The notes beneath the pieces are model-generated. The model had not been told where the DNA came from, did not search any database, and was given only the letters and a program-made list of their open reading frames with translations. Source: Deltaproteobacteria bacterium (GTDB taxonomy: Bacteria > Myxococcota_A > Polyangia > JACPQR01). From it: a DNA stretch of 64,000 nt. Positions 38,721 through 46,318 of this stretch are shown here, one piece after another. Location: contig JACPQR010000080.1 of the NCBI GenBank assembly GCA_016190375.1, positions 1-64,000 on the forward strand, in the 5' to 3' direction. The translations under genes and the position numbers were made by a program. Each line of letters starts with the position of its first letter. The first letter of the stretch is position 1.

Positions 38721-38775
38721 GCGGCGCGAATAGCCCGATGAGCTCGATCGCGTCAAGCAGGGGCTACGGGCTACG

Positions 38776-39291
38776 ATGTCTCGCGTGCGGCCACCCGGGA
38801 TCCGTGATCGCATCTACTCCATCGTGCGCCGCATCCCCCGCGGCCGCGTCGCGACCTACGGACAGATCGCACGGCTCGCTGGCATCGGCGGCCACGCGCG
38901 ACAGGTGGGCTACGCCCTCCACGACCTCGACGAGGGCAGCGCCGTGCCGTGGCAACGAGTCGTCAACGCGCGCGGCGAGTGCAGCCCCCGCGCCGAGCCC
39001 GGCGGGGACGATCTGCAGCGCTTCATCCTCGAGCGCGAGGGCATCGTCTTCGATCACCGCGGCCGGCTCGATCTCGAGCGCTACGCCTGGCGCCCGCGCC
39101 AAGGGACGACCCTCACGGCCGCCCGCGAACCGGAAACGCCCCGGCGATTCGATCGAGCTGTGCGAGCATCGCTGGGATCTCGGTCTGATCGAAGGCGAGC
39201 TCGAAGCCGAGGCGACTGCCCTTCAGGACGTCGCGCAGCTCGCATCCGACGGCGAAGTGCCCTCGCCCGTCGCCCACTACCCTGGCGGTGA
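38776..39291 (+). CDS. Alkyltransferase-like (ATL) protein, O6-alkylguanine-DNA repair family
   Basis: 171 aa; ATL and MGMT C-terminal domains are normally 100-115 aa. The MGMT active-site Cys is replaced by Trp (PWQRV, W59), which defines ATL proteins: they bind O6-alkylguanine and hand it to nucleotide excision repair instead of removing the alkyl group. The Tyr and Arg of the HTH are present (VATYGQIARLAG; RQVGYALHDL). Residues after about 113 (from TTLTAAREP onward) are Arg-rich and antisense to the gene at 39113; they look like read-through after loss of the original stop. Overlap with the convergent gene is 179 bp. Confidence 0.85.
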   Translation: MSRVRPPGIRDRIYSIVRRIPRGRVATYGQIARLAGIGGHARQVGYALHDLDEGSAVPWQRVVNARGECSPRAEPGGDDLQRFILEREGIVFDHRGRLDLERYAWRPRQGTTLTAAREPETPRRFDRAVRASLGSRSDRRRARSRGDCPSGRRAARIRRRSALARRPLPWR

Positions 39292-39556
39292 TCCAGTGCT
39301 CCATCGTCTCGAGAGCGCCGCTGCCGTCCAGCTTCTCGTACAGACGCTGCAGCACCCCGCGAAACCGAGCGAGCTCCTCGGCCCTGAGGTCGGCCGCCAC
39401 GGTTCCCCCCATGCCGCCGGCGCGCACCTCGATCGCGACCTCGAGCCAGTTGCCGTCCCAGTAGTCGGAGTGCTCCGGATGCTTTCGCCGCAACGGCGTC
39501 AGCCGGACGTGATCGCCGTCCGCGAGGCCGATCAGCAGGGAAGGCGCGTCGTCCAT
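39113..39556 (-). CDS. WapI-like immunity-type protein
   Basis: 147 aa. The sequence pattern DYWDGNWLEVAIEVRAGG, EELARFRGVLQRLY and LETMEHWITARVVGDGRGHF matches a family annotated as WapI-type contact-dependent-inhibition immunity proteins, in which a beta sandwich is followed by two helices. No toxin gene is adjacent, so it would be an orphan immunity gene or a protein of a different role with the same fold. Its 3' third is overlapped on the other strand by the C-terminal extension of the ATL gene; codon use and the family match show that this minus-strand frame is the real gene there. Confidence 0.7.
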   Translation of the reverse strand: MDDAPSLLIGLADGDHVRLTPLRRKHPEHSDYWDGNWLEVAIEVRAGGMGGTVAADLRAEELARFRGVLQRLYEKLDGSGALETMEHWITARVVGDGRGHFAVGCELRDVLKGSRLGFELAFDQTEIPAMLAQLDRIAGAFPVRGRP

Positions 39557-39585
39557 CGGCCGAGTTTGCAGTCGATCCGGACCGT

Positions 39586-39591
39586 GATACT
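39586..39591 (+). promoter_or_regulatory. Putative promoter (TTTGCA / GATACT) of the GHKL ATPase gene
   Basis: GATACT lies 11 nt before ATG 39603, and TTTGCA at 39565-39570 gives a 15-nt spacer. This is the best-supported promoter in the set, because both boxes are visible. Confidence 0.45.
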
Positions 39592-39602
39592 AGAGCCTCC
39601 GG

Positions 39603-41399
39603 ATGGGACGACGCCCGGCGAGCAAACCGACGGCGAGCCTCCAGCTCAAGCCCGCCGATCCCTTCGAGCTCATCCGCTGGCTCGCCCGCAGCCAGTCCGA
39701 TCCCCGCAAGGCGGTGGCCGAGCTCGTGCAGAACTCGCTCGACGCTGGAGCCCGGCACGTCGACGTTCACCGCCGGCGGGTCCGAGGAGAGGTCTGTCTC
39801 GTCGTCTGCGACGACGGAGAGGGCGTTCTCCCGGAGATGGAGCGCGAGCCAGCGCTGAAGTACCTGGCGACGCACGTCGGGCACTCGCGCAAGATGGGCC
39901 TGTCCGTCGCCCAGCGCGCCCAGGTCGTTGGCAAGTACGGCGTAGGGCTCCTCGGCTTCTGGTGCGTCGGGCACGAGCTCGAGATCCGCACGCGCGTCAA
40001 TGGCTCGCCACTCTTCGCGCTGAAGCTGATCGAGGACTCGGACAGAGCGGAGATCCTCGGGCTCCCGCTCGACACGGACTCCCTCCCGACCTTCACCGAG
40101 GTCGTGGTCACCCGCGTGCACGAGGCCGCGCTCGCCCCTCTCGGCGGCCGGCGCTTGACCGACTACCTCGCCGCGGAGCTTCGCGGCCAGCTCATCGCGA
40201 AGAGCCCGTCGCTGATCGTCCACGACCACGTGGCGCGCGGAACCGCCCAGAAGCGCTTCGAGGTCCTGCCGCGCCGCTTCTCGGGCGAGCCGCTGCGCGT
40301 CTCCCCCGAGCTCGACGTCCCTGGCTTCGCGCAGCTCCGGGTCGATCTGTACCTCGCCCGCGGAGCGCAGCGGCCCGCCATCACCGTCGAGTGCGCGGGG
40401 ACGCTCGTCGCCGACGACATCGCCGAGCTCGCCGCGCTGGGCCTCGCCACCGAGCCGTGGGTCGGCCGCGAGCTCACGGGCCTGGTCGACTTCGCCTCGT
40501 TCACGGTGCCCCCGGGGACGCGGCGCGGCGTCGTGCCCGACCGCGCCGCCACGGCCTTCGTCGAGGCGATGCAGCGCCTCGAGCCCGAGGTGACCGCGGA
40601 GCTCGAGCGCCTCGACGTGGAGCGCCGCGCCGCGCTCGACCGCAGCGTCCTCGATCAGCTCAAGCGCGCCCTGCGCGGGTTCCGCCGCCGCTTGCCCCAG
40701 TACGACCTGCCGCACGTGGTCGATGGGGAGGCTCCCGGCGATGGCCTCGAGGAGGGCGCCCCGCTCTCGGCGGGCTCGGCCCCGCGCCCCCGCGTCGCGA
40801 CGATGGAGCTGTTCCCCGCGGGCCCCCTGGCCGGCCTGGCGATCGCGCCCGACCCGGTCGAGATCGCGCCCGGCGCCGAGCGGCGAGTCCGCGCCGCGCC
40901 GGTCGACGCCGACGGCCGGGCGGTCGAGGTCGAGTCGTTCTCCTGGTCGGTGGACGACCCGCGCGGGATCGGCCTGTCGATCCGCGGCGAAGGCCCGCGC
41001 CCCGCGCTGGCGCTCCGCCCCGACGCCAGGGAAGGCGACGCCGCAACGCTCCGCGTCGTGGCCACGAGCGGCGAGCTGACGGCGAGCGCGGCCGCCGCCG
41101 TCGCCGTCGTCCCGCCGCCGGACGAGGCCGGCTCGCTCGGCATCCCCGAGCCCCACCTCGTCAGCGACGCCGACGGCCTGTGGCGCTCCCGGATGCTCGG
41201 CGACCGCTGGGAGGTGAACGACGCCCACGAGGACTACCGCGCCCTGCGCGCCGATGCCCGCGCCCGGGTCCGCTACCTGCTGTCGCTCCTCGCCCGCGAG
41301 ATAGTCCTGCGTTCCCGCTCGCGCCCCGAGGAGGCCGACGCCCTGGACGCCGTCGTCGAGATCCTCGCCCACGCCGAACGCAACCTGAGAGGCGGCTGA
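39603..41399 (+). CDS. GHKL (Hsp90-like) ATPase fused to an Ig-like domain
   Basis: 598 aa. The N-terminal GHKL domain has the N-box AVAELVQNSLDAGA (E40, N44, D48), the G1 box VCDDGEG (D70) and G2 box GKYGVGLLG (residues 110-118), as in Hsp90, MutL and MORC-like ATPases. A transducer-like middle region (about 150-340) and a coiled helix follow. Near residues 400-500 is a BIG2-like Ig domain (PVEIAPGAERRVRAAPVDADG, SWSVDDP). A C-terminal helical piece has EVNDAHEDYRALRADARARVRYLLSLLAREIVL. Prokaryotic GHKL proteins of this sort are often linked to DNA repair or anti-phage defence, but no partner is adjacent. An Ig domain on a cytoplasmic ATPase is unusual. Confidence 0.85.
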   Translation: MGRRPASKPTASLQLKPADPFELIRWLARSQSDPRKAVAELVQNSLDAGARHVDVHRRRVRGEVCLVVCDDGEGVLPEMEREPALKYLATHVGHSRKMGLSVAQRAQVVGKYGVGLLGFWCVGHELEIRTRVNGSPLFALKLIEDSDRAEILGLPLDTDSLPTFTEVVVTRVHEAALAPLGGRRLTDYLAAELRGQLIAKSPSLIVHDHVARGTAQKRFEVLPRRFSGEPLRVSPELDVPGFAQLRVDLYLARGAQRPAITVECAGTLVADDIAELAALGLATEPWVGRELTGLVDFASFTVPPGTRRGVVPDRAATAFVEAMQRLEPEVTAELERLDVERRAALDRSVLDQLKRALRGFRRRLPQYDLPHVVDGEAPGDGLEEGAPLSAGSAPRPRVATMELFPAGPLAGLAIAPDPVEIAPGAERRVRAAPVDADGRAVEVESFSWSVDDPRGIGLSIRGEGPRPALALRPDAREGDAATLRVVATSGELTASAAAAVAVVPPPDEAGSLGIPEPHLVSDADGLWRSRMLGDRWEVNDAHEDYRALRADARARVRYLLSLLAREIVLRSRSRPEEADALDAVVEILAHAERNLRGG

Positions 41400-42451
41400 C
41401 CCGCGACTCGTCGAAGCCAGTCGCCGATCGCGCTCCGGACCTCCGCGTGTCGGTCGAGGAGGATCATGTGGCCGCCGCGGATCCGACGCTTCTCCGTCCG
41501 GCCGCCTCGCCGCGCGTAAGAGGCCTGCAAGCCGATTGGCGTCATGGAGTCCCACGTGCCGTTGACGAGGAGGATCGGGATGCCGCGCGGCGGCCGCGCC
41601 TCCGGGGCGCAGCCAGAGACGAGCAGCAGCCCCGAGAGCCGTGATGCGAAGCGATGGACCAGCCGGCTCGCGCCGATCGCCCCGTTCGACAGACCTGCGA
41701 GCACGATCGGGCCGGACCGGCTCCGCTCGACCTCGGCGATCGTCGCCTCGACCGTCCGTGCTCCCTCGGACCCTCGCCACCAGGCGCCGCTCGGGCCGAT
41801 CGAGGGGCAGTAGGTCGCGAGCCGGGCGTCCGTGGCCGCCTGCGCGAGCTGCCAGCACTGCACGGCGAAGCTCCCGGCGAAGCCATGGAGGAACACGACG
41901 GTCCCGAGGGCTCGGCCCTCGGGCTCCACGATCAGCGTGTCGAAGCGCTGCGGCGACTGCAGGCCGAGGTAGGTCGCGACGGCGGGCGTGGGCAGCGCGC
42001 CTTCGGCGGCCTCCATCCGCTCGTAACCGGAGCGCATCGCCCGGACGAGATCCCGCGCGTCCCGAGCCGGAAGCCGACCGCTCGCGACGATCAGTCGCGC
42101 GGCGAGCAGCGCCCCGTCGCGCTCCTCCACCACGCGGCTGACGAGCCGGCTCGATCCGCCGTCCGGAAGCGTGATGAGGCGCGCGCGAGCGGAGTCGCCG
42201 CGCACGAGGATGATCCTCGCGAGGACGACGAGAGCGATGAGGGCGACGCCAGCGGTCGTCATCCCGCGCCTGCGTCGGAACGGCGCCGAGAGGAGCCCGG
42301 CGGCGATCACGCAGATTCCGGCGAGGATGAGGGCTCCGCTCGGCGACGCGGGAGCCAGGATCGCTTCCACGACGAGCCACGCGGCGAGAGGCGCGAGGAC
42401 GAGGCCGCAGAGGAACGAGCCCCACCGCCTGCTCCTCGGGCTGCGATCCAC
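41273..42451 (-). CDS. Membrane-anchored alpha/beta hydrolase
   Basis: About 392 aa. Start chosen at GTG 42451, 7 nt past the stop of the preceding gene; ATG 42496 would overlap that gene by 38 bases. Three hydrophobic segments near the N terminus (LCGLVLAPLAAWLVVEAIL, LILAGICVIAAGLL, VALIALVVLARIILV) are followed by an alpha/beta hydrolase with FLHGFAGSF, the nucleophile elbow LAGLSNGAIG (Ser), DSMTP (acid) and RGGHMILLDRH (His). The last 45 residues (from about LRLRSAWAR) are Arg/Ser-rich and antisense to the 3' end of the GHKL gene (127-bp overlap); they may be a run-on tail. Hydrolysis of an ester is expected. Confidence 0.8.
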   Translation of the reverse strand: MDRSPRSRRWGSFLCGLVLAPLAAWLVVEAILAPASPSGALILAGICVIAAGLLSAPFRRRRGMTTAGVALIALVVLARIILVRGDSARARLITLPDGGSSRLVSRVVEERDGALLAARLIVASGRLPARDARDLVRAMRSGYERMEAAEGALPTPAVATYLGLQSPQRFDTLIVEPEGRALGTVVFLHGFAGSFAVQCWQLAQAATDARLATYCPSIGPSGAWWRGSEGARTVEATIAEVERSRSGPIVLAGLSNGAIGASRLVHRFASRLSGLLLVSGCAPEARPPRGIPILLVNGTWDSMTPIGLQASYARRGGRTEKRRIRGGHMILLDRHAEVRSAIGDWLRRVAGQPPLRLRSAWARISTTASRASASSGRERERRTISRARSDSR

Positions 42452-42458
42452 GACCGGC

Positions 42459-43553
42459 TCAGCGACCCGCCGCGAAGCACCCGAGATCGACGACATGGAC
42501 GCCCGCCTGCCCTGCGGCGAGGACCGCGATCGACCCCGACACGGCCACTGCCTGTGGCGCATTCACGTCCTCATCCGGAGTGGGGAGCGAGAAGGCGAGC
42601 GTGGCCGCCGCGAGGTCGACGATGGCGAACCCTCCGGTGCCGTTGGCGACATACGCGTAGTCACCCTCGATGGCGACGTCCCTCGCGTCACCCTCGGTGT
42701 CGATCGAGACTGGAGGCGCCCGCTGCTCTGCGTCGATGGAGACGTCAACGATGTCCAGCCCCGACCGGCCACACGCAACGCAGGCCACGGAGCCCTGGAG
42801 GGCGACTCCTGAAGGGCGGCCACTCGTGGGGATGTCGTCCAGGACGCTGCCTCCACCCTCCTCGCCCACGGAAAGGAGCAGCAGCTTGAGATTCCAGTCG
42901 GCCACGACCGCCGCGCTCCCGTCCACCGCCACATCCTGGGCCCACCCGTCGAAGTAGACGGGAATGGGATCCGACGGCTGTTCGGGGTTCGAGATGTCGA
43001 CCGTCACGAGATGGCCGGGGCCAGCGGTCACGTAGACCTGTTCACCCTGCACCGCGACCGCCGTCGGCGGGTACTGCTCGATCTCCACGTCGGCGACCAC
43101 CTGGAGGTCGGCAAGACGGACGACGTCGAGGGCGTAGGATCCGTCGCCTCCCGCTTCGGTGACGTACGCGTAGCTGCCCTGTACCGCGACGCCGTTGGCC
43201 TGATCGAAGAGGAGGGCGGTGGAATCGATGTAGGCCGGCGGGTCGAGCCCGATCACGACGATGCGGTCGATCGCCGCCACGTAACCTCGATCGCCCTCGA
43301 CGGCCACGGCGAGGGCGAGGCCTCCGATGCCGACCGTTCCGACGAGACGGGGGAGCTCCTCGCAGTCCCCGTCGCCGTCTGCGTCGGCGTCCGAGTCGGC
43401 ATCGGTGTCCGAGTCCGAATCGGCATCCGAGTCCGCATCGGCGTCGCCGCCCCCATCCACGCCCCCGTCGGGCGCATCTGCGGAAGCGAGCGGGTAGATC
43501 GCGCTGCACGCGGCGAGCGAGCACAGCATCGCCGCAACGCCGAGGAACCGCAC
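42459..43553 (-). CDS. LVIVD-repeat beta-propeller lipoprotein
   Basis: 364 aa. Signal peptide with lipobox LAAC, an acidic linker ([23 protein letters not shown]), then a beta-propeller made of seven or so LVIVD-type repeats: AVAVEGDRGYVAAIDRIVVIGLD, GVAVQGSYAYVTE, AVAVQGEQVYVTAGPGHLVTVDIS, DVAVDGSAAVVADWNLKLL, and so on, ending AVAVSGSIAVLAAGQAGVHVVDL. Such repeats form a propeller used for binding at the cell surface. No catalytic residues known. It is the 5' member of a two-gene cluster with the alpha/beta hydrolase downstream on the same strand. Confidence 0.88.
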   Translation of the reverse strand: MRFLGVAAMLCSLAACSAIYPLASADAPDGGVDGGGDADADSDADSDSDTDADSDADADGDGDCEELPRLVGTVGIGGLALAVAVEGDRGYVAAIDRIVVIGLDPPAYIDSTALLFDQANGVAVQGSYAYVTEAGGDGSYALDVVRLADLQVVADVEIEQYPPTAVAVQGEQVYVTAGPGHLVTVDISNPEQPSDPIPVYFDGWAQDVAVDGSAAVVADWNLKLLLLSVGEEGGGSVLDDIPTSGRPSGVALQGSVACVACGRSGLDIVDVSIDAEQRAPPVSIDTEGDARDVAIEGDYAYVANGTGGFAIVDLAAATLAFSLPTPDEDVNAPQAVAVSGSIAVLAAGQAGVHVVDLGCFAAGR

Positions 43554-43628
43554 GCCGCGATGATATCGCGATCGCGCCGCGCTGCGGCACGGCAGTGGCC
43601 CTGATTCCGTGCTGCCGGGCCGGGCCCG

Positions 43629-44021
43629 TCAAGGAGCGTCTTCGCACATCGGCGGGCCCAAGGTCGCGGTCCCGCAGACCTTCCCCACGAGGACGCAGTC
43701 CCTCTTCACGAGCTTGCCGTCCGCTCCTCCCTCGCAGGACAGGAGCGTCAGCTCATCGAGGCAGGTCCGGTAGTTGTCCTCGGGGCACGGGTCCCCACAG
43801 CCGTCCTCGGCGCACGGCGCGCATTGCCCCTCCCCGGGGGAGCCCTCGATGCTCTTGCAGTACTCCGCCGGCTCGCAGTCCGCGGGCTGGGTGCAGCTCG
43901 TTGGCTCGCCCTCTCCCTCTCCCTCGCCGCCACTGTCGTCGCCGCAGCCGGCGGCCGAGCACAGGAGCGCCAGCACCATCCACGAGCACAGGTGACGCAG
44001 GGCTAGCAGCCGGCGTCGCAC
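43629..44021 (-). CDS. Small Cys-rich lipoprotein
   Basis: 130 aa from GTG 44021. The signal ends LCSAAGC and is followed by a short acidic Gly/Glu run (GGEGEGEGEP), then a compact domain with 14 Cys (CTQPADCEPAEYC, CAPCAEDGCGDPC, CLDELTLLSC). A Cys-knot fold is likely. The gene starts within the last 19 bases of the upstream gene at 44003, so the two are transcribed together. No family recognised. Confidence 0.78.
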   Translation of the reverse strand: MRRRLLALRHLCSWMVLALLCSAAGCGDDSGGEGEGEGEPTSCTQPADCEPAEYCKSIEGSPGEGQCAPCAEDGCGDPCPEDNYRTCLDELTLLSCEGGADGKLVKRDCVLVGKVCGTATLGPPMCEDAP

Positions 44022-44335
44022 GAGACCGAGCCTCCCTCCGGCGAGTCGCAGAACGCGCCGTTGATCGCGCCCCCGCTATTGTTGAAGGTCCACGTGCAGG
44101 TGATCTCCCGGCCCGATCCATCCGTCGCGACGCACTCGGCGCGCTCGACGCTTCCGAAGAACGAATGTTCTCCCTCGAACGCGTACAAGTCGTCCTTGCA
44201 GTTCCGGACGTCGTCGTCCGAGGCCTCACGAAACGATTCGGCACAGTCGACCGGGCACGCCGCGTTCTCGCGGTCGCAAGCATCGAGCGCGTCGCAGTAG
44301 TCGCCGCAAATTCTCCGGATCTCGTCGTCGGTCAC
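44003..44335 (-). CDS. Cys-rich protein fragment lacking an export signal
   Basis: 110 aa from GTG 44335. The sequence (RRICGDYCDALDACDR, CPVDCAESF, a C-rich C terminus) has ten Cys and looks like an exported disulfide-rich protein. No signal peptide is in the frame, however: the same frame has a stop (TGA) nine codons upstream, and the nearby ATG at about 44363 is in a different frame. A TTGACA box with a CACACT box downstream lies at about 44403-44375, a good promoter position for that ATG. A frameshift near the start is possible. Function unknown. Confidence 0.5.
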   Translation of the reverse strand: MTDDEIRRICGDYCDALDACDRENAACPVDCAESFREASDDDVRNCKDDLYAFEGEHSFFGSVERAECVATDGSGREITCTWTFNNSGGAINGAFCDSPEGGSVSCDAGC

Positions 44336-44498
44336 TCCGTCGTCGCCCCCCTCGAATCCTCATGGGAGGACAGTGTGCGGGCTTGCGCTCGCGAGTGTCA
44401 ATCGTGCGTCGTCACGCCGTCGCTCGTCCCACTGGGCGGCAGGAGAATCAGTGCACGATGAGCTGGGCGCCGGCACGACCGACCGACCCGGCGAGCTG

Positions 44499-45755
44499 CT
44501 ATGGGTCGATCGGCGGCAGATCCTCCGGCGCGACGGTCCGCTCGTAATACTCGGCGTCGAGCTCGATCCAATCCGCGGGCCAGTCCTCGAACGCCACGGT
44601 CGCCGTCATCTCGTAGTAGAAGGTCTTGTAAGTGAGCGGGACGTCGCCGGAGTCGTAGCGCGCCTCGAGCACCTGGCGGAGGTCGCCGGGCTCGGAGGCG
44701 GCGACGAGCGCGTCCTCCATGAGGAACAGCGTGCGCGCTCCGGGCTGCGCGCCGGCGAGGTCGTCGAGCCCCGCGTCGGTCCCCGCGACCACGAGCTGCG
44801 TCACGCCGTCGTCGAGCCGGCTCGCCGGCAGGATCGCTCTCTCGATCAGGCCCTCGAGCTCGGCGGGCAGCTCCGGCGCGTCGGGGCCCTGCGCGTACAG
44901 GGGAACGTCGAACCACTCGCTGATGAGGAGCAGCTCGCGCAGCCTCGCGAGCTTCTGGGCCTTCCACCGGTCGCTCGATCCGGCGACGACCGCGTCGTCG
45001 AGGTGGTTGAGCACGATCGCGACGGCGCCGGGAGTGACTCGCGGCACGGTCCGCGCGGCGGCGTCGGGGAGCGCGGCGCGCCGCTCGGCGAACGCGGTCA
45101 CCTGCGCGCTGTCCGCGAGCACGACGCCTGCCTGCGTCATGCGCCGCAGCGCCGGACCGGTGTTGGGCTCCGACGAGAACACCGCGTCCTCTTCGAGCAC
45201 GACGGTGTAGCCGAGACGGCGCATGCCGAGCACGGTCTCGAGCACGCACACGTCCGTCTCGGATCCCACGACGACGAAGCGCGAGAGCCCCGACGCATCC
45301 AGGGCGTCGGCGAACGCGGGGAGGCCCGTCGCGTCGAAGGTCGTCTTGACGAACTGCATCGCGTGCTCCGGCACGAGCGGTCGTAGCGCCGCCGCCAGGG
45401 CGTGATCGCCCGTCGTCGCCGCCTCGAACGTGATGAAGAACGGCAGTCCGTGGCGCTCCGCGAGCGCGAAGAGCTGGCCGGTGCGATCGATGATGCCGTC
45501 GAGGTCGTCGTCGACCGCGCCGGCGACGAACGCCTCCTGCACGTCGACGACGACGACGCCGAAGCGGCCGTCCCCGGGCTCCCTCTCCGGGTCGGTCATG
45601 GCGTCGACCTCGCCCTCCCCGCCGGTCGCGCCCGCGTCCTCGGCCTCGCCGGCGCCGTCGGTGTCCACGCCAGGCACGCCGACGGGCGCGGTCGCCGTGA
45701 CGCACGAGGCTGGCGCGAACACCACGACGAGCAAGCGGTAGAGGCTGCCCGGCAT
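44499..45755 (-). CDS. Lipoprotein-like protein with tandem isochorismatase-like domains
   Basis: 418 aa from ATG 45755 with GGGAGGAAG just upstream. The N terminus looks like a lipoprotein signal (Cys18). The first cysteine-hydrolase domain (residues 64-235) has the complete triad: VVVVDVQEAF (D71), FVKTTFDAT (K137) and GSETDVCVLETV (C170). The second half (about 240-418) repeats the fold's outline (VAIVLNHLDDAVV, TQLVVAGTDAGLDDLAGA, TLFLMEDALVAA) but lacks the catalytic Asp, Lys and Cys. A nicotinamidase/isochorismatase-type amidase outside the cytoplasm is inferred, with an inactive duplicate. The in-frame upstream region is a shadow. Confidence 0.83.
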   Translation of the reverse strand: MPGSLYRLLVVVFAPASCVTATAPVGVPGVDTDGAGEAEDAGATGGEGEVDAMTDPEREPGDGRFGVVVVDVQEAFVAGAVDDDLDGIIDRTGQLFALAERHGLPFFITFEAATTGDHALAAALRPLVPEHAMQFVKTTFDATGLPAFADALDASGLSRFVVVGSETDVCVLETVLGMRRLGYTVVLEEDAVFSSEPNTGPALRRMTQAGVVLADSAQVTAFAERRAALPDAAARTVPRVTPGAVAIVLNHLDDAVVAGSSDRWKAQKLARLRELLLISEWFDVPLYAQGPDAPELPAELEGLIERAILPASRLDDGVTQLVVAGTDAGLDDLAGAQPGARTLFLMEDALVAASEPGDLRQVLEARYDSGDVPLTYKTFYYEMTATVAFEDWPADWIELDAEYYERTVAPEDLPPIDP

Positions 45756-46047
45756 GCTTCCTCCCTTCGAGCCGCAAGGACGCTGGACCCTCGATCGGCG
45801 CTGCAACGCGCATGCCCCTGCGGCCGCGCACCGCGCGCGACGACTCCGCCAGGAACCGAGGTCGATGTGCCCGGCTTTGGGCACACCTTCCGACGCCTCG
45901 CCGCCTCGACGGCGGTCGCTGGCGGCGACCGGAGCTCCGCGAAGGGAGAATCGAGCCGCGATCTCGTGTGGTCGACTGTCGACAGCCGGCGGGGCAAACG
46001 GAGCCGCCGCTGCTCCCGCGACGCAGCCGCTTCCGCACCCTCGCCCG

Positions 46048-46299
46048 TCAGATGACCCGGCCCTGGAAACCGCGGCCGATCTGGCCGACCACGGCGGCAC
46101 CGATGATCACGAGGAAGCCGAGGCCGGCGCCGCCGAAGATGACGAACGGGACGCGGACCGCGATTCCCGCGCCGCAGCTCGCGATCATGAGGAGGAGGCC
46201 GGCCGCGAGCAAGATGCGGCTCAGGCGCACGAGCTGCCGGCCGCGCTCGGCGTTCGGGTTCAACGGCGGCTTCGAAGGCGCAGGCGCGTGGCCGGGCAT
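46048..46299 (-). CDS. Small two-TM membrane protein
   Basis: 83 aa. N terminus hydrophilic and proline-rich (APAPSKPPLNPNAERGRQLV), then two hydrophobic helices: ILLAAGLLLMIASCGAGIA and VIFGGAGLGFLVIIGAAVVGQIG, and a short basic tail. Family not recognised. ATG 46299 has a TATCAT box six bases upstream. It precedes no gene on its strand, and its neighbour at 46319 is also on the minus strand, 19 nt upstream, so the two may share a transcript from the deacetylase gene. Confidence 0.68.
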   Translation of the reverse strand: MPGHAPAPSKPPLNPNAERGRQLVRLSRILLAAGLLLMIASCGAGIAVRVPFVIFGGAGLGFLVIIGAAVVGQIGRGFQGRVI

Positions 46300-46305
46300 G
46301 GCGGC

Positions 46306-46311
46306 ATGATA
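46306..46311 (-). promoter_or_regulatory. Putative -10 box (TATCAT) of the small membrane protein gene
   Basis: Read on the minus strand, TATCAT ends six bases before the ATG at 46299. It lies in the short space between this gene and the deacetylase gene. Confidence 0.35.
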
Positions 46312-46318
46312 GCCTCGA

